A stretch of 8,671 nt of DNA from Victivallales bacterium (GCA_900771165.1 CAAGMX010000275.1:1-8671); one strand, 5' to 3'; counted from the first letter of the stretch, positions 1 to 8,345 are shown. Notes: a model not told the origin generated them from the sequence alone. A program made the numbers and translations.

Positions 1-2
1 AC

Positions 3-30
3 GGGGGGGTGGGGGGGGAGGGCTAGCGGG
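3..30 (+). other. Potential G-quadruplex tract at the 3' end of the GH5/42-like gene
   Basis: Four guanine runs of 7, 8, 3 and 3 bases at 3-9, 11-18, 20-22 and 28-30 are separated by loops of 1, 1 and 5 bases on the plus strand, which is the template strand for the adjacent gene. The tract spans the stop codon at 23-25. This fits the usual four-run G4 pattern by eye. A role in slowing or ending transcription is inference. The window edge hides whether the tract continues. Confidence 0.4.
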
Positions 31-1939
31 TCAGCTCCAGCAGGACACCGCCGTGGGAGGGGATGTTCTGTTCGTCGCCGTGGAGGCGTTTTTGGATTTT
101 CCATCCTTCCCCCAGAACAAGCTGGGCTTTCCGTTCCTCTCCGCTGTTGTTCACCAGGATGGCATAGGCGTGTCCTTCTTCCTGGGGGAGGGGATGGAGG
201 GTGACGGTCACCTCCGGATCCTGGCTGCGCAGGGGGCGGGCGGCCAGGAGATCCTGGGCGGCCTGGGCATAGAGTTGGGCATAGGGGAGTTTCCAGGCGC
301 CGTGGGTTTCCACAATCTGGCGCTCCGGGGAGGCGGCCAGGAACCAGACCTTTCCCTTGCCGTAGGCATGGCAGGTGAAGAAGGGATGGACTTCCTGGTC
401 CGTGAGGAGCACCTGGGCTCCCGCGCTCTCCAGCTGCATCTGGGTGCTGGTGACGAAGGGAAGGGGGGCCTTTTCCCCGGGGAGAGCCACCTGGAGCCCA
501 CCGGAAAATTCCGCCAGTCCCAGGCTGGTGAGGCCGAAGAAGGTGTCGAAGGGAGCGATGGCGGCGCCGTCGTAGGTATAGAGGAGCTGGGCGCCCTCTT
601 CCCGGATCTTCTGTTCCAGTTCCAGGAAGCGGGGGCGGGGGATGTTGTTCAGGCCGGAGATGCCGGGGAGCAGATAGAACCTGGCGGGGCGGAGGGGGTC
701 GTCCACGAACTGGAACTGGAGGTCGAAGCCGGCCTGCTTGGCCAGAATCCAGGCCCCGTAGGCCATTTCCCAGGCGTCGTGCTCATGGTTCAGGAGGCAG
801 ATCGCCTCCCGCTGGAAGGCGGGCAGACGGGAGAAGGGGAGGGCGTCCAGCATGGCGCGGAAGTCGGCGATTTCCCTGGCCACGGGCTTGGGGGAGCCGT
901 CGTTGCGGAAGAGTCCCAGGAGGCGTTCCACGGCGCACCACTCATAGGGAGGTTCGGAGAGGGCGTCCTGGTCGAAGGCGCACCACCACCACAGGCCCTG
1001 ATTGTCGTGGGCCCAGAGATTCCAGAGGGTGTTCCGGATGTAGGAGGCGGCGGTGGTTTCGTTGGCCACATTGGGGGCCAGGGTGCCGATTTCCTCGGCC
1101 ACGCAGGGGCGTCCGCCCAGATCCCCGTAGAAGTGGGCTTCCGAGGGGCCGTGGAAGGGGGCCTTGAAGGAGGCCAGGGAATCCCGGGAGGTGAAGCGGG
1201 AGAAGAGGGGATAGGGGTGGACGGTGAGGACGTCGAAGATCTCTCCCATGTCCTGGATGCTCCAGTTGCCGTCCTCTCCGGCGGCGGTGACGGCCTGGGG
1301 GGTGAGGCCGTGCATGCCGGCCACCAGGGGATGGCGGGGATCCTCGGCGCGGATGGCGTCGGCGATGAGCCGGCACCACAGGGCGCCCTGGTGCCGGTTC
1401 GTCTTCTCCAGATTGTTGCACTCGTTGCCCACGCCCCAGAAGGCGATGGCGGGATGCTCCCGGAATTCCCGGACGAAGCGGTGGACGAAGCGCAGCTGCC
1501 ATTGGATCACCATGGGGTCGGTGAGGAGCTTGCTCTGGGCGAAAGCGGGGGGAGTGAAGAGGCGGCCGGACATCCAGCCGGTGATCAGGCCCACGCCCAG
1601 CTTCAAGTGGTGGCGCTGGGCGCAGTCGCAGAGGAAGCGGAAGCGCGCCAGCATCTCCGGATCCACGCCACTTTGGGAGCCGTCCGCCTCATGGGGAATG
1701 GGGCCGCCGTCCTTCCACCGCAGCTGATAGGGGGTGTTGCAGCCGATGGAGAAGAGCTGGAGGGGCTGGAACTCCGTCCAGAGAGGGAAGACCCGCACCA
1801 CGTCCAGCTTCAGGGATTCCAGGAGGGTGAAGTCCCGTTCCACCACCTGGGGTCGCCAGTCCCTCCACATGGCGGTGCCAGCATGGCTGGCCCAGTAGTT
1901 GCAACCGACGGAGAAATCACCAGAGTCAAACATAGTCAT
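23..1939 (-). CDS. Clan-A glycoside hydrolase (GH5/GH42-like), cytoplasmic
   Basis: A 638-residue protein with a TIM-barrel glycosidase N-terminal half (about 10-365) and a second domain (about 375-560) resembling the beta-galactosidase trimerisation/amidotransferase-like fold, then a small beta-rich tail. Visible barrel motifs are the strand ending FWGVGNECNN, where N172-E173 fit the general acid/base of clan GH-A, VHPYP (240-244), and CVAEEIG, where E283 fits the nucleophile (E-x-G). LWWWCAFDQD (316-325) matches the late-barrel aromatic segment of GH35/42-type enzymes. Both catalytic glutamates are present, so it should be a retaining beta-glycosidase; the sugar specificity cannot be read from sequence. 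There is no signal peptide, so it probably acts inside the cell on imported oligosaccharides. The start at 1939 is ATG; a second in-frame ATG lies two codons on (1933). No Shine-Dalgarno motif precedes it. It lies 112 bp after the DUF4091 gene, on the same strand, and may be co-transcribed with it. Confidence 0.88.
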   Translation of the reverse strand: MTMFDSGDFSVGCNYWASHAGTAMWRDWRPQVVERDFTLLESLKLDVVRVFPLWTEFQPLQLFSIGCNTPYQLRWKDGGPIPHEADGSQSGVDPEMLARFRFLCDCAQRHHLKLGVGLITGWMSGRLFTPPAFAQSKLLTDPMVIQWQLRFVHRFVREFREHPAIAFWGVGNECNNLEKTNRHQGALWCRLIADAIRAEDPRHPLVAGMHGLTPQAVTAAGEDGNWSIQDMGEIFDVLTVHPYPLFSRFTSRDSLASFKAPFHGPSEAHFYGDLGGRPCVAEEIGTLAPNVANETTAASYIRNTLWNLWAHDNQGLWWWCAFDQDALSEPPYEWCAVERLLGLFRNDGSPKPVAREIADFRAMLDALPFSRLPAFQREAICLLNHEHDAWEMAYGAWILAKQAGFDLQFQFVDDPLRPARFYLLPGISGLNNIPRPRFLELEQKIREEGAQLLYTYDGAAIAPFDTFFGLTSLGLAEFSGGLQVALPGEKAPLPFVTSTQMQLESAGAQVLLTDQEVHPFFTCHAYGKGKVWFLAASPERQIVETHGAWKLPYAQLYAQAAQDLLAARPLRSQDPEVTVTLHPLPQEEGHAYAILVNNSGEERKAQLVLGEGWKIQKRLHGDEQNIPSHGGVLLELTR

Positions 1940-2051
1940 GAAACAGGGGCAAAAGAAAACGGGGCAAGGTCGGGGGGACTTTCCCGGGGAAGAGCAGACA
2001 CATCGGGAAAATCCCCTCGACGGGGGGGAAGGGGAGAGAACGAAGCCGTCC

Positions 2052-3974
2052 TTAGGCTTTGTGCAAGGCGGTGCGCAGGGCCTGGATGGCCTGGAGAACC
2101 CGGCTGCGCTGGCGATGGAGCTCCTGGGGGGAGCGGGGGAACTTGTTCACGGCCTGGATCCAGTTCACGGCCAGGATATCCTGGATTTCCTGCCGCAGAG
2201 CTTCAGGCAGGGCCAGTCCCTTGGCCTCCGCCTCCTGGGAGAGGACCTGGAGGAAGTCCAAATAGCGGTAGTCCTGCATGCCTTCCCGGAGGATTTCGCT
2301 GCGGATGGTGGGGATGAAGCCGTGGACGGGGTCGGGGAAGAGGAGCCATCCGTCCCCCTGTCCGCCGCCGGTTTCCGGGGGATTGCTGTTGACCAGGTGG
2401 TCCTCCCACCAGTTCATGCACCAGAACAGGGAGATGGAGAAGCCGTACTTCCACTGCATGAAGAACTGGATCCGGTTGTTCACGCCGGCCACATCCAGCA
2501 TATTGCAGGTGGCGAAGGATTTGGGCTGGACATTCAGATACCAGCCGATCTCCTTCCCGGATTTCTGGAGTCCGAGAATGTATTCCAGCAATTTCGGGTT
2601 GTCGAAGTACCGGCTGCTGAAGTAGATGAAATCCGCGGTCTTCAGGTAGGGCTCGATGAGGGCGGTGCCCCGGTCGGGGAAGCAGAAGCAGGTGATGATC
2701 TTGGCGCCGGTCTTTTCCTTGATCTTGGTGAGGGTGTTGACGGCGATGGTGTTGTCGGCCTCGATTTCATCGTAGTAGACGTATTTCTGCACGTCGCCCA
2801 GGCCCAGGGACTTCAGGGTCTCATAGTTTTCCACGCAGGCCTTGACGATGTCGTCGTAGTATTCCTCGATGGTGTTCCGGGTGCCGTTGCGGTAGTAGCG
2901 CTCATACCAGCTGGTGTAGGGGAGGGAGGCCAGCATGCAGAACTTGTATTTCTGGGCCTGCTCCAGATTTTCGGGTTCCAGGCGGTAGGTGGAAATGTCC
3001 ATGAAGGAGGGCCAGGGGCATCCGGGGGCCCCAAGATAGAGTCCCCGATCCATGATGTCCCGGAGCAGTTCGTCCAAGTGGGGATTGTAGGGGAAGACCG
3101 TGTCGGGGGCATGGAGTTCCTTCCTCTCCAGCATCTCGTTCTTCAGGGCCTTGGTGACCTGGAAGGCGGTGCGATCCGGCTGCACCACGGCGAAGACCCG
3201 TTCAGGCACGGGCAGATCGAAATCCAGGACCGTGAGTTCCACGTGCACCCGGACGCTCTCTTCTCCGGCGGTGAAGCGGATGGCGCCCTGGCAGAGGCCG
3301 GCGGGGGTTCCCTGGGGGACATGGATGGAGACCCAGTAGGGGCGGAGATTTTCGGCCCGGGTCAGGGGCTCCTGGAGGGTGTCGGGGGTGAGGGGGTCGG
3401 GCCAGAGCTCCCCTTGGGCCATGACGCCCTTCTGCCGATAGAGGCGGAGATTCTCGGCGGCCACCACCACATTGCCCTGGGCGTCCGTCAAGTCCGAGAT
3501 CTGGATTTCAAGAGGGGCCTCCAGATCGCGGAAGAGGGGGAGGAGGACGATTTGGGCGTTGACCCATTCATCGCCGGCGGCGGTGAGGCGGAGGGTTCCG
3601 CCGAAGTCCCGGTCTCCCAAGAGGGGGAGGTCGGAGAAGACTTTGGTGAGGGCGTCCTCCACGTAGTAGCGGAGATTGCCGGGTCCCCTTTGGTCGGGAT
3701 GGGAGGCCAGGGCCTCCAGGCGGGATGTGGTCTCCAGGAGATCCCCCACAGGATAGGGGTTCTTTTCCGTGTCCCATTCCCGGGACAAGGCCTTCTGGAT
3801 GCACTTCCGGGTCTCCTGCACAAAGGCCTCCTTCTCCAGGGATTCGGCAAAGAGGGGCAGAACCCTCTGGAGACGCTGCTCCAGATAGTGGATTTCCTTG
3901 TTGAGGATTTCTTTGGCCATCAGTGGTGTGAGGAGAAAGGCGGCCGCCAGGAGAAGAGGAAGGGCTTTGGACAT
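2052..3974 (-). CDS. Secreted DUF4091 / GH123-type glycosidase
   Basis: A 640-residue protein. Residues 1-20 form a signal peptide (K3, a hydrophobic core of Leu/Ala/Phe, then PLMA before K21), so it should be exported. Residues about 25-260 look like the beta-sandwich N-terminal region of this family. About 265-580 is the catalytic barrel. YVYYDEIEAD (398-407) places an adjacent Asp-Glu pair at D402-E403, the arrangement GH123 enzymes use for substrate-assisted hydrolysis of beta-N-acetylgalactosaminides. The C-terminal family signature is clear: QGDGWLLFPD (539-548) followed by IPTIRSEILREGMQDYRYL (554-572). DUF4091 is broader than characterised GH123, so the GalNAc specificity is inference. 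The ATG at 3974 is chosen because it gives the complete signal peptide; CTTTCCC precedes it rather than a ribosome-binding motif. It follows the pseudopilin by 98 bp, with a strong hairpin between them. Confidence 0.88.
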   Translation of the reverse strand: MSKALPLLLAAAFLLTPLMAKEILNKEIHYLEQRLQRVLPLFAESLEKEAFVQETRKCIQKALSREWDTEKNPYPVGDLLETTSRLEALASHPDQRGPGNLRYYVEDALTKVFSDLPLLGDRDFGGTLRLTAAGDEWVNAQIVLLPLFRDLEAPLEIQISDLTDAQGNVVVAAENLRLYRQKGVMAQGELWPDPLTPDTLQEPLTRAENLRPYWVSIHVPQGTPAGLCQGAIRFTAGEESVRVHVELTVLDFDLPVPERVFAVVQPDRTAFQVTKALKNEMLERKELHAPDTVFPYNPHLDELLRDIMDRGLYLGAPGCPWPSFMDISTYRLEPENLEQAQKYKFCMLASLPYTSWYERYYRNGTRNTIEEYYDDIVKACVENYETLKSLGLGDVQKYVYYDEIEADNTIAVNTLTKIKEKTGAKIITCFCFPDRGTALIEPYLKTADFIYFSSRYFDNPKLLEYILGLQKSGKEIGWYLNVQPKSFATCNMLDVAGVNNRIQFFMQWKYGFSISLFWCMNWWEDHLVNSNPPETGGGQGDGWLLFPDPVHGFIPTIRSEILREGMQDYRYLDFLQVLSQEAEAKGLALPEALRQEIQDILAVNWIQAVNKFPRSPQELHRQRSRVLQAIQALRTALHKA

Positions 3975-4008
3975 GGGAAAGGAATGGGCAGGAAGGGAGA
4001 CAGGAAGA

Positions 4009-4048
4009 CGGCATCCCGCCGGGAAGAGGGTTCCGGAGCGGGATGCCG
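4009..4048 (-). terminator. Strong hairpin after the pseudopilin gene, probable terminator
   Basis: CGGCATCCCGC (4009-4019) and GCGGGATGCCG (4038-4048) form a perfect 11-bp GC-rich stem. The 18-nt loop can add an inner GGAA/TTCC stem (4022-4025 with 4031-4034). It starts 24 bp after the pseudopilin stop codon. On the minus strand it is followed by TCTTCCTGTC, which is pyrimidine-rich but not a clean U run, so it could instead be an mRNA-stabilising 3' structure. The stem itself is read directly; the function is inferred. Confidence 0.6.
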
Positions 4049-4072
4049 CAGGATCTCGAAGGCGTGTCGGGG

Positions 4073-4815
<743 letters not shown>

Positions 4816-4821
4816 AAGTGC

Positions 4822-5018
4822 TTGGATTTTAGGATGTTACTTGAGTTTTAGAGGAGGCGTCGGAAAAAAAGGGGAGGCAAAGAAGGTTGGATTTTAGGAT
4901 GTCACTTGAGTTTTACGAGGAGGCGTCGGGGAACAAAGGGGGGCAAAGAAGGTTGGATTTTAGGATGTCACTTGAGTTTTACGAGGAGGCGTTGGGGAAC
5001 AAAGGGGGGCAAAGAAGG
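4822..5018. repeat. Three tandem copies of a 66-bp unit upstream of the pseudopilin
   Basis: Copies lie at 4822-4886 (65 bp), 4887-4952 and 4953-5018 (66 bp each). Each begins TTGGATTTTAGGATGT and ends GGCAAAGAAGG on the plus strand. Copies 2 and 3 differ at a single base (GCGTCGGGG versus GCGTTGGGG), so that duplication is recent. Copy 1, next to the pseudopilin, has a missing C in TTTTA(C)GAGGAGG, a T for C in GATGTTACTTG and an A-richer segment. The array fills nearly the whole gap between the propeller stop (5026) and the pseudopilin start (4815). Each unit contains ACTTGAGT, a small imperfect dyad. No hairpin or promoter I would trust is visible. Confidence 0.92.
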
Positions 5019-5025
5019 GGGGCGA

Positions 5026-7074
5026 TTACGGGAAACGGAAGAAAAAGAGGGTGGCCAGGCGTCCGGCGCCGCCCACGGCCACCAGGGAGCCGTCGTGGTT
5101 GGTGGCCACGGAGGCCAGAATGGAATTATTGGCCGCCATGGGGTTTCCGGGGACTGCGCCGTAGAGGCGTCCCAAGTCCTGGATTCCTTCCTTCAGAGTG
5201 AAGCGGACCAGGTGTCCCAGGTCATCGTCATCGCCGCAGAGGGCGAAGGCGGTTTGTCCGTCCTGGGAGGCGGCCATGGCTTTGACGGGTCCCTGGTTTC
5301 CCACGGCGCCCAGGGAGAAGAGGGTGTTGTCCTTGGGGTTCCAGAGAGAGAAGAGGGAGTCGGCGCTTCCCAGGAGCCACGTTCCGTTGGCCAGGGGGGC
5401 GGCGGCGGTGATGTGGGCCAGCATTTGGCGTCCTGCCCTGGCGGGGAGGGGGAGGCCATCGGGGAGGGGAGGAAGGGGCTGGGGGGGAGGAACCACTTGG
5501 GGGGCGGGTTCCCGGCGGAGGATTTGGCCCTCCGGGGAGACCAGGAAGGATTCTCCTCCCGCGAAAGCCTCCCATTGTCCATCCTCCCGATAGCGGAGGG
5601 TGTGGATGGTGTGGTCGCTTTTGGGGGGCAGCAGTTCCCAGAGTCGGCAGAGGCCGCAGGGGTCGGGGCGCACGTGGGAGCGGGCATGGGCATCCCGCCA
5701 GGCCGCGTCATCCTGCATGTACTTCCGGAAGCGGAAGTAGTCGGCGGAATCGGCGGCAAAATCCTTTCCGGGGTAGAAGTCGGCGCCATCGGCGAAGGAG
5801 CAGTAGTTCCAGGGATCAAGGCTGGGGGAACGTTTTTCCTGGCGCCGCCGATAGACCTCCTTCAGATCCAGGGAGACCATCCAGGCCATGTCCTCCCCGT
5901 GGTTGCCATTGGGGTAGTGGAGCACGTCCTGGGCGTCCAGAGCCACGTGGCAGATCATGGCCGTGGAGACTTTGTCCGCTCCCAGGAGCCCCATGTATTC
6001 CACTTCCTGGCCGTGCCGGTAGTCGTAGCGGAAGAGGTGGGCGGCGCCGCCCGGGTAGTCGTTGACGCTTTCCCGGGCCACGATGAACCAAAGGACGCCC
6101 TGGGAATCAAAGACATGGCCCTTTTGGAGGCCGGGAGGGGCGTTGCGCCACTCTCCCCGGGGGGAGAGATCCGCCTCAACAGTGATGGCGCAGGTGGCGG
6201 GATCCAGCCGGAAGAGCTTGTCGCTGAAATGCATGGTGAAGTAGAAGGCGCCGTCGGGCCCCGGACAGACATGGGCGATGACCCGGTGGCGCGCCCATTG
6301 ATGCACCGGCTCCGGCTCCGCCGCCACCGGCCCTAAATCCCGCACCTCCCAAGTGTCCGCGTCAATGCGGAAGACATGGCCGGAACGGCTGCTGGTGTAA
6401 ATCCCCCCTTGATGATCCGAGAAAAGACAGTAGGAGCCAAATTCCGTGATCTGCCCTAAGGGCGTGACCTCCAAGGTGTCCAAGGACATCCGGAAGAGAT
6501 CCCCCTTCAGGAAGGTGGTGAAAAAGAGGGCGTTGTGGCGCTCGTCGTAGCAACTGCCGTAGATGGAGTCCCGCTTCACGGGAACCCCCAGGTTGGACAC
6601 CTTCCCGTCCCGGGGATCGTAGATCAGCACATGGGAGCCGGCGTAACCCTCGTGGGTGTGCTCGAAGTAGGAGTCGAAGAGCCAGTAGGGATGCTGAGGG
6701 CTGCGGGCCGTGGTGTGGGTGGTCATCACGATCCGCCCGTCCGGCAGCTCCGCCAGGCTGGTGTGCACCTTGCTGGGGGGAATCTCCCGGGGACTCACGC
6801 AGAAGATCTTCCCCAGGTCAAAGAGAAAGGTCAGCTTCCCCGTCTCCGCATCATACCGGTACAGCTGGGCGCACAGAGGCTGGGACAGCTCGCCGCACAG
6901 GGCCGCATACCCGGTCTTCCCGTCCTTGCACAGGAGAAAATCCCAGCTGGCGTTGTGACGGCTCTCGGAGGGAAAGCGGCACTGGCGCAGGGTTCCCGCC
7001 GGAACCAGGGAAAAGTAGTCCCCGGGCATTTCCCGGCAGAGATAGCGGTCCTGAAGAAAGGGGGAGGTGTACAT
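5026..7074 (-). CDS. Large beta-propeller-like protein of unknown function
   Basis: A 682-residue protein made of repeated four-stranded-blade-like segments of the type DGxxYFxT...GHVFRIDADTWEVRDLG and FDSQGVLWF...AHLFRYDYRHGQEVEYMG, suggesting a beta-propeller (SMP-30/YVTN/oligogalacturonate-lyase-like architecture). A His-rich cluster runs through KVHT (102-105), TTHTT (118-122), HPYW (128-131) and EHTHEGYAGSH (138-148). Such clusters often line propeller metal or substrate sites, but I cannot assign an enzyme family. A proline-rich linker (about 524-544) separates a last portion (545-682) with further blade-like repeats. There is no signal peptide or membrane segment, so it is probably cytoplasmic. 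The frame stays open to 7473, but that extension would read through the two operators and is low-complexity; the ATG at 7074 begins folded-looking sequence. No Shine-Dalgarno motif precedes it. It follows the LacI gene by 215 bp and is likely its main target. A sugar-binding, lyase or epimerase role is speculative. Confidence 0.82.
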   Translation of the reverse strand: MYTSPFLQDRYLCREMPGDYFSLVPAGTLRQCRFPSESRHNASWDFLLCKDGKTGYAALCGELSQPLCAQLYRYDAETGKLTFLFDLGKIFCVSPREIPPSKVHTSLAELPDGRIVMTTHTTARSPQHPYWLFDSYFEHTHEGYAGSHVLIYDPRDGKVSNLGVPVKRDSIYGSCYDERHNALFFTTFLKGDLFRMSLDTLEVTPLGQITEFGSYCLFSDHQGGIYTSSRSGHVFRIDADTWEVRDLGPVAAEPEPVHQWARHRVIAHVCPGPDGAFYFTMHFSDKLFRLDPATCAITVEADLSPRGEWRNAPPGLQKGHVFDSQGVLWFIVARESVNDYPGGAAHLFRYDYRHGQEVEYMGLLGADKVSTAMICHVALDAQDVLHYPNGNHGEDMAWMVSLDLKEVYRRRQEKRSPSLDPWNYCSFADGADFYPGKDFAADSADYFRFRKYMQDDAAWRDAHARSHVRPDPCGLCRLWELLPPKSDHTIHTLRYREDGQWEAFAGGESFLVSPEGQILRREPAPQVVPPPQPLPPLPDGLPLPARAGRQMLAHITAAAPLANGTWLLGSADSLFSLWNPKDNTLFSLGAVGNQGPVKAMAASQDGQTAFALCGDDDDLGHLVRFTLKEGIQDLGRLYGAVPGNPMAANNSILASVATNHDGSLVAVGGAGRLATLFFFRFP

Positions 7075-7134
7075 GGATGAAGGGGAACGGGCGGAATGAG
7101 TAAGCCGTGGGGCGTCAGGAGAAGGCCGCCCCTG

Positions 7135-7153
7135 GGCAAAAAACGTATTAGCG
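7135..7153 (-). promoter_or_regulatory. Putative LacI-family operator, proximal to the propeller gene
   Basis: On the minus strand this reads CGCTAATACGTTTTTTGCC. It shares CTAATACG-(T)-TTTTGCC with the site at 7224-7241 but has one extra base in the right half-site, so its dyad is less regular. It lies 61 bp upstream of the propeller ATG, where a bound repressor would block transcription. It is assigned from recurrence next to a LacI gene, not from a known consensus. Confidence 0.55.
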
Positions 7154-7223
7154 TAAGGAAAAGAAAAGGAAGAGAAGAAGAAGGCCGGCGGGCCGCGGCG
7201 CGTCAGGAGGAGTCTTCCTCTTT

Positions 7224-7241
7224 GGCAAAACCGTATTAGCC
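7224..7241 (-). promoter_or_regulatory. Putative LacI-family operator, distal to the propeller gene
   Basis: On the minus strand GGCTAATACGGTTTTGCC is an 18-bp near-palindrome, matching its own complement at 12 of 18 positions: GGC-N-AA-NN-CG-NN-TT-N-GCC. The central CG is typical of LacI-family operators, where the hinge helices insert at a central CpG. It lies between the LacI stop (7290) and the propeller start (7074). Its centre is 88 bp from that of the proximal site. Confidence 0.62.
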
Positions 7242-7289
7242 TAAGGGAATGAAAAAAAAGGGGGGTGTGGGCGGATGAAAAATCCGGCG

Positions 7290-8345
7290 TTATGGGGCGG
7301 GCGGGGCGGCGGTGGAGTTGCGGGCCAGAAGTTTTCCCGCCAGTTTGATCTCTCTTTTCCTGCGGATCTTGGAGACTTTTTCCTGGCAGAGTTTCAGGAG
7401 GGTCTGTATTTTTCGGGGCAATTCCACGGAAACCGTGGAGATGGGGATCGGGGCCTGGCAGGCGCCGTGCCATTCCCCCACTCCCAGGAGGGAGACATCC
7501 TGGGGGACACGGAGGCCCTGGCGGAGCAGTTCCGTTTCGGCTCCGTAGGCGAAGAAATCGTTGGCGGCGAAGATGGCGGTGGGTCTGGGGGAGGCGGTGC
7601 GGAGGAGTTCCGCGGTGGCCTCGGCCCCGCAGGAGAGGGACCAGCGGTCGCCGGCATAGACGCGCCGAATGGCGGCGGTTCCCTGGGAGAGGGTCTGGAT
7701 TCTTTCCTGGAAGGCATCCAGCCGCATTTCCAGGGTGAAGCGCTTTTCCTGGCAGCTGATGAGTCCGAAGGAGCGGTGGCCCAGCTTCCAGAGGTAGTCG
7801 GCGGCGTCGGTGCCGGCCTTCCGGTCGTCCACGGCCACGGAGGTGGTATCGGAGGAGGAGGTGATGTCATCCAGGAGAATGATCCGCCGGGCGGCCTTCT
7901 GGAGCTCCTGGAGGTAGCGTTCCCCCATGGCCTCGTCCTGGAGGAAGTTTTGGCAGAGGATGATGGTGTCTGTCAGGCGGGAGGTGAGGATTTTGGGCAT
8001 CCGGAGCTTCTGGCCGTCGTCTTCGCTGAGGGCTTCCAGCATCACCCGCTGGTCGTTGAGGAGGAAGGCGGCCTGGAGCTGCATGATCTCCTGCACCAGA
8101 CCATGCTGATCGGCGATCTGCTGCAGGGAGTTTTTGGAAATCAGGATGCCGATGATGCCGGTGTTGCCGGTGCGCATGGCCTGGGCCAGGAGATTGGGTT
8201 CATAGCCGTGCTCCTTGGCAATGCGCATCACCCGCTGGCAGGTCTCTTCGCTGATGCGGAACTGCTCTCCCCGACCACTGAGAATCAGGGAAACCGTAGG
8301 CTGGCTCACCGAGGCAAGCACTCCGATTTCCTTCATGGTGATCAT
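7290..8345 (-). CDS. LacI-family transcriptional regulator
   Basis: A 351-residue one-component repressor. Residues 4-24 form the helix-turn-helix (MKEIGVLASVSQPTVSLILSG), with the family's VS-x-x-TVS-x-x-L-x-G recognition helix; Q15-P16 occupy the main base-reading positions. LAQAMRTGNTGIIGIL covers the hinge helix and first strand of the periplasmic-binding-protein-like effector domain (about 60-335). IFAANDFFAYGAE matches the family's A-x-ND-x-x-A-x-G motif. LLGVGEWHGA replaces the usual GFDD segment, an unusual pocket. LARNST near the end matches the common LVVRxST. The start at 8345 (MITMKEIG) is preferred because LacI proteins typically begin MxTIKDVA; an ATG at 8336 and an upstream in-frame ATG at 8381 are less likely. 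No Shine-Dalgarno is visible. It probably controls itself (operator at 8521-8538) and the propeller gene. The effector is likely a sugar released by the encoded hydrolases, but this is inference. Confidence 0.92.
   Translation of the reverse strand: MITMKEIGVLASVSQPTVSLILSGRGEQFRISEETCQRVMRIAKEHGYEPNLLAQAMRTGNTGIIGILISKNSLQQIADQHGLVQEIMQLQAAFLLNDQRVMLEALSEDDGQKLRMPKILTSRLTDTIILCQNFLQDEAMGERYLQELQKAARRIILLDDITSSSDTTSVAVDDRKAGTDAADYLWKLGHRSFGLISCQEKRFTLEMRLDAFQERIQTLSQGTAAIRRVYAGDRWSLSCGAEATAELLRTASPRPTAIFAANDFFAYGAETELLRQGLRVPQDVSLLGVGEWHGACQAPIPISTVSVELPRKIQTLLKLCQEKVSKIRRKREIKLAGKLLARNSTAAPPAP

Larger units (their letters stand above)
7112..7262 (-). repeat. Imperfect ~60-bp direct duplication in the propeller control region
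   Basis: Copy A (7112-7169) and copy B (7200-7262) share GCGTCAGGAG at one end, then GGCAAAA..CGTATTAGC, then TAAGG followed by a purine-rich A/G tract. The two copies start 88 bp apart, and the operator core sits 23-24 bp into each. The sequence between GTCAGGAG and the operator has diverged while the operator core is retained, which suggests selection on the operator. Confidence 0.75.

Noticed and set aside
1940..2051. Possible operator (GGCAAAAGAAAACGGGGC) or SmaI-centred dyad before the GH5/42-like gene
   Set aside because: It lacks the TATTAGC half-site and correct spacing around CG; the dyad is short and expected in G/C-rich sequence.
53..2317. Long open frame on the plus strand (754 codons), and similar ones at 1899-4076 and 4906-6336
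   Set aside because: They lie antisense to well-supported genes, consist of Gly/Val/Glu/Ala-rich sequence without domains, and arise because stop codons are rare on the opposite strand of GC-rich genes.
4822..5018. CRISPR array
   Set aside because: The copies are contiguous 66-bp tandem units without unique spacers, and no cas genes are near.
4887..5201. Plus-strand frame encoding a 22-residue periodic peptide (MSLEFYEEA-S/L-GNKGGQ...) from the tandem repeat
   Set aside because: The period is open only because 66 is a multiple of three. It runs antisense into the propeller gene and the copy-1 indel breaks it. It is more simply non-coding repeat DNA.
7252..7286. Small hairpin CGGAT/ATCCG followed by a T8 run after the LacI stop
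   Set aside because: The stem is only 5 bp and the T run starts 12 bases away, so it is too weak to call a terminator.
7075..7473. N-terminal extension of the propeller gene to an upstream ATG at 7473
   Set aside because: It would overlap the LacI 3' end and translate both operators and the duplication, giving low-complexity Pro/Arg/Phe sequence. The ATG at 7074 is better.
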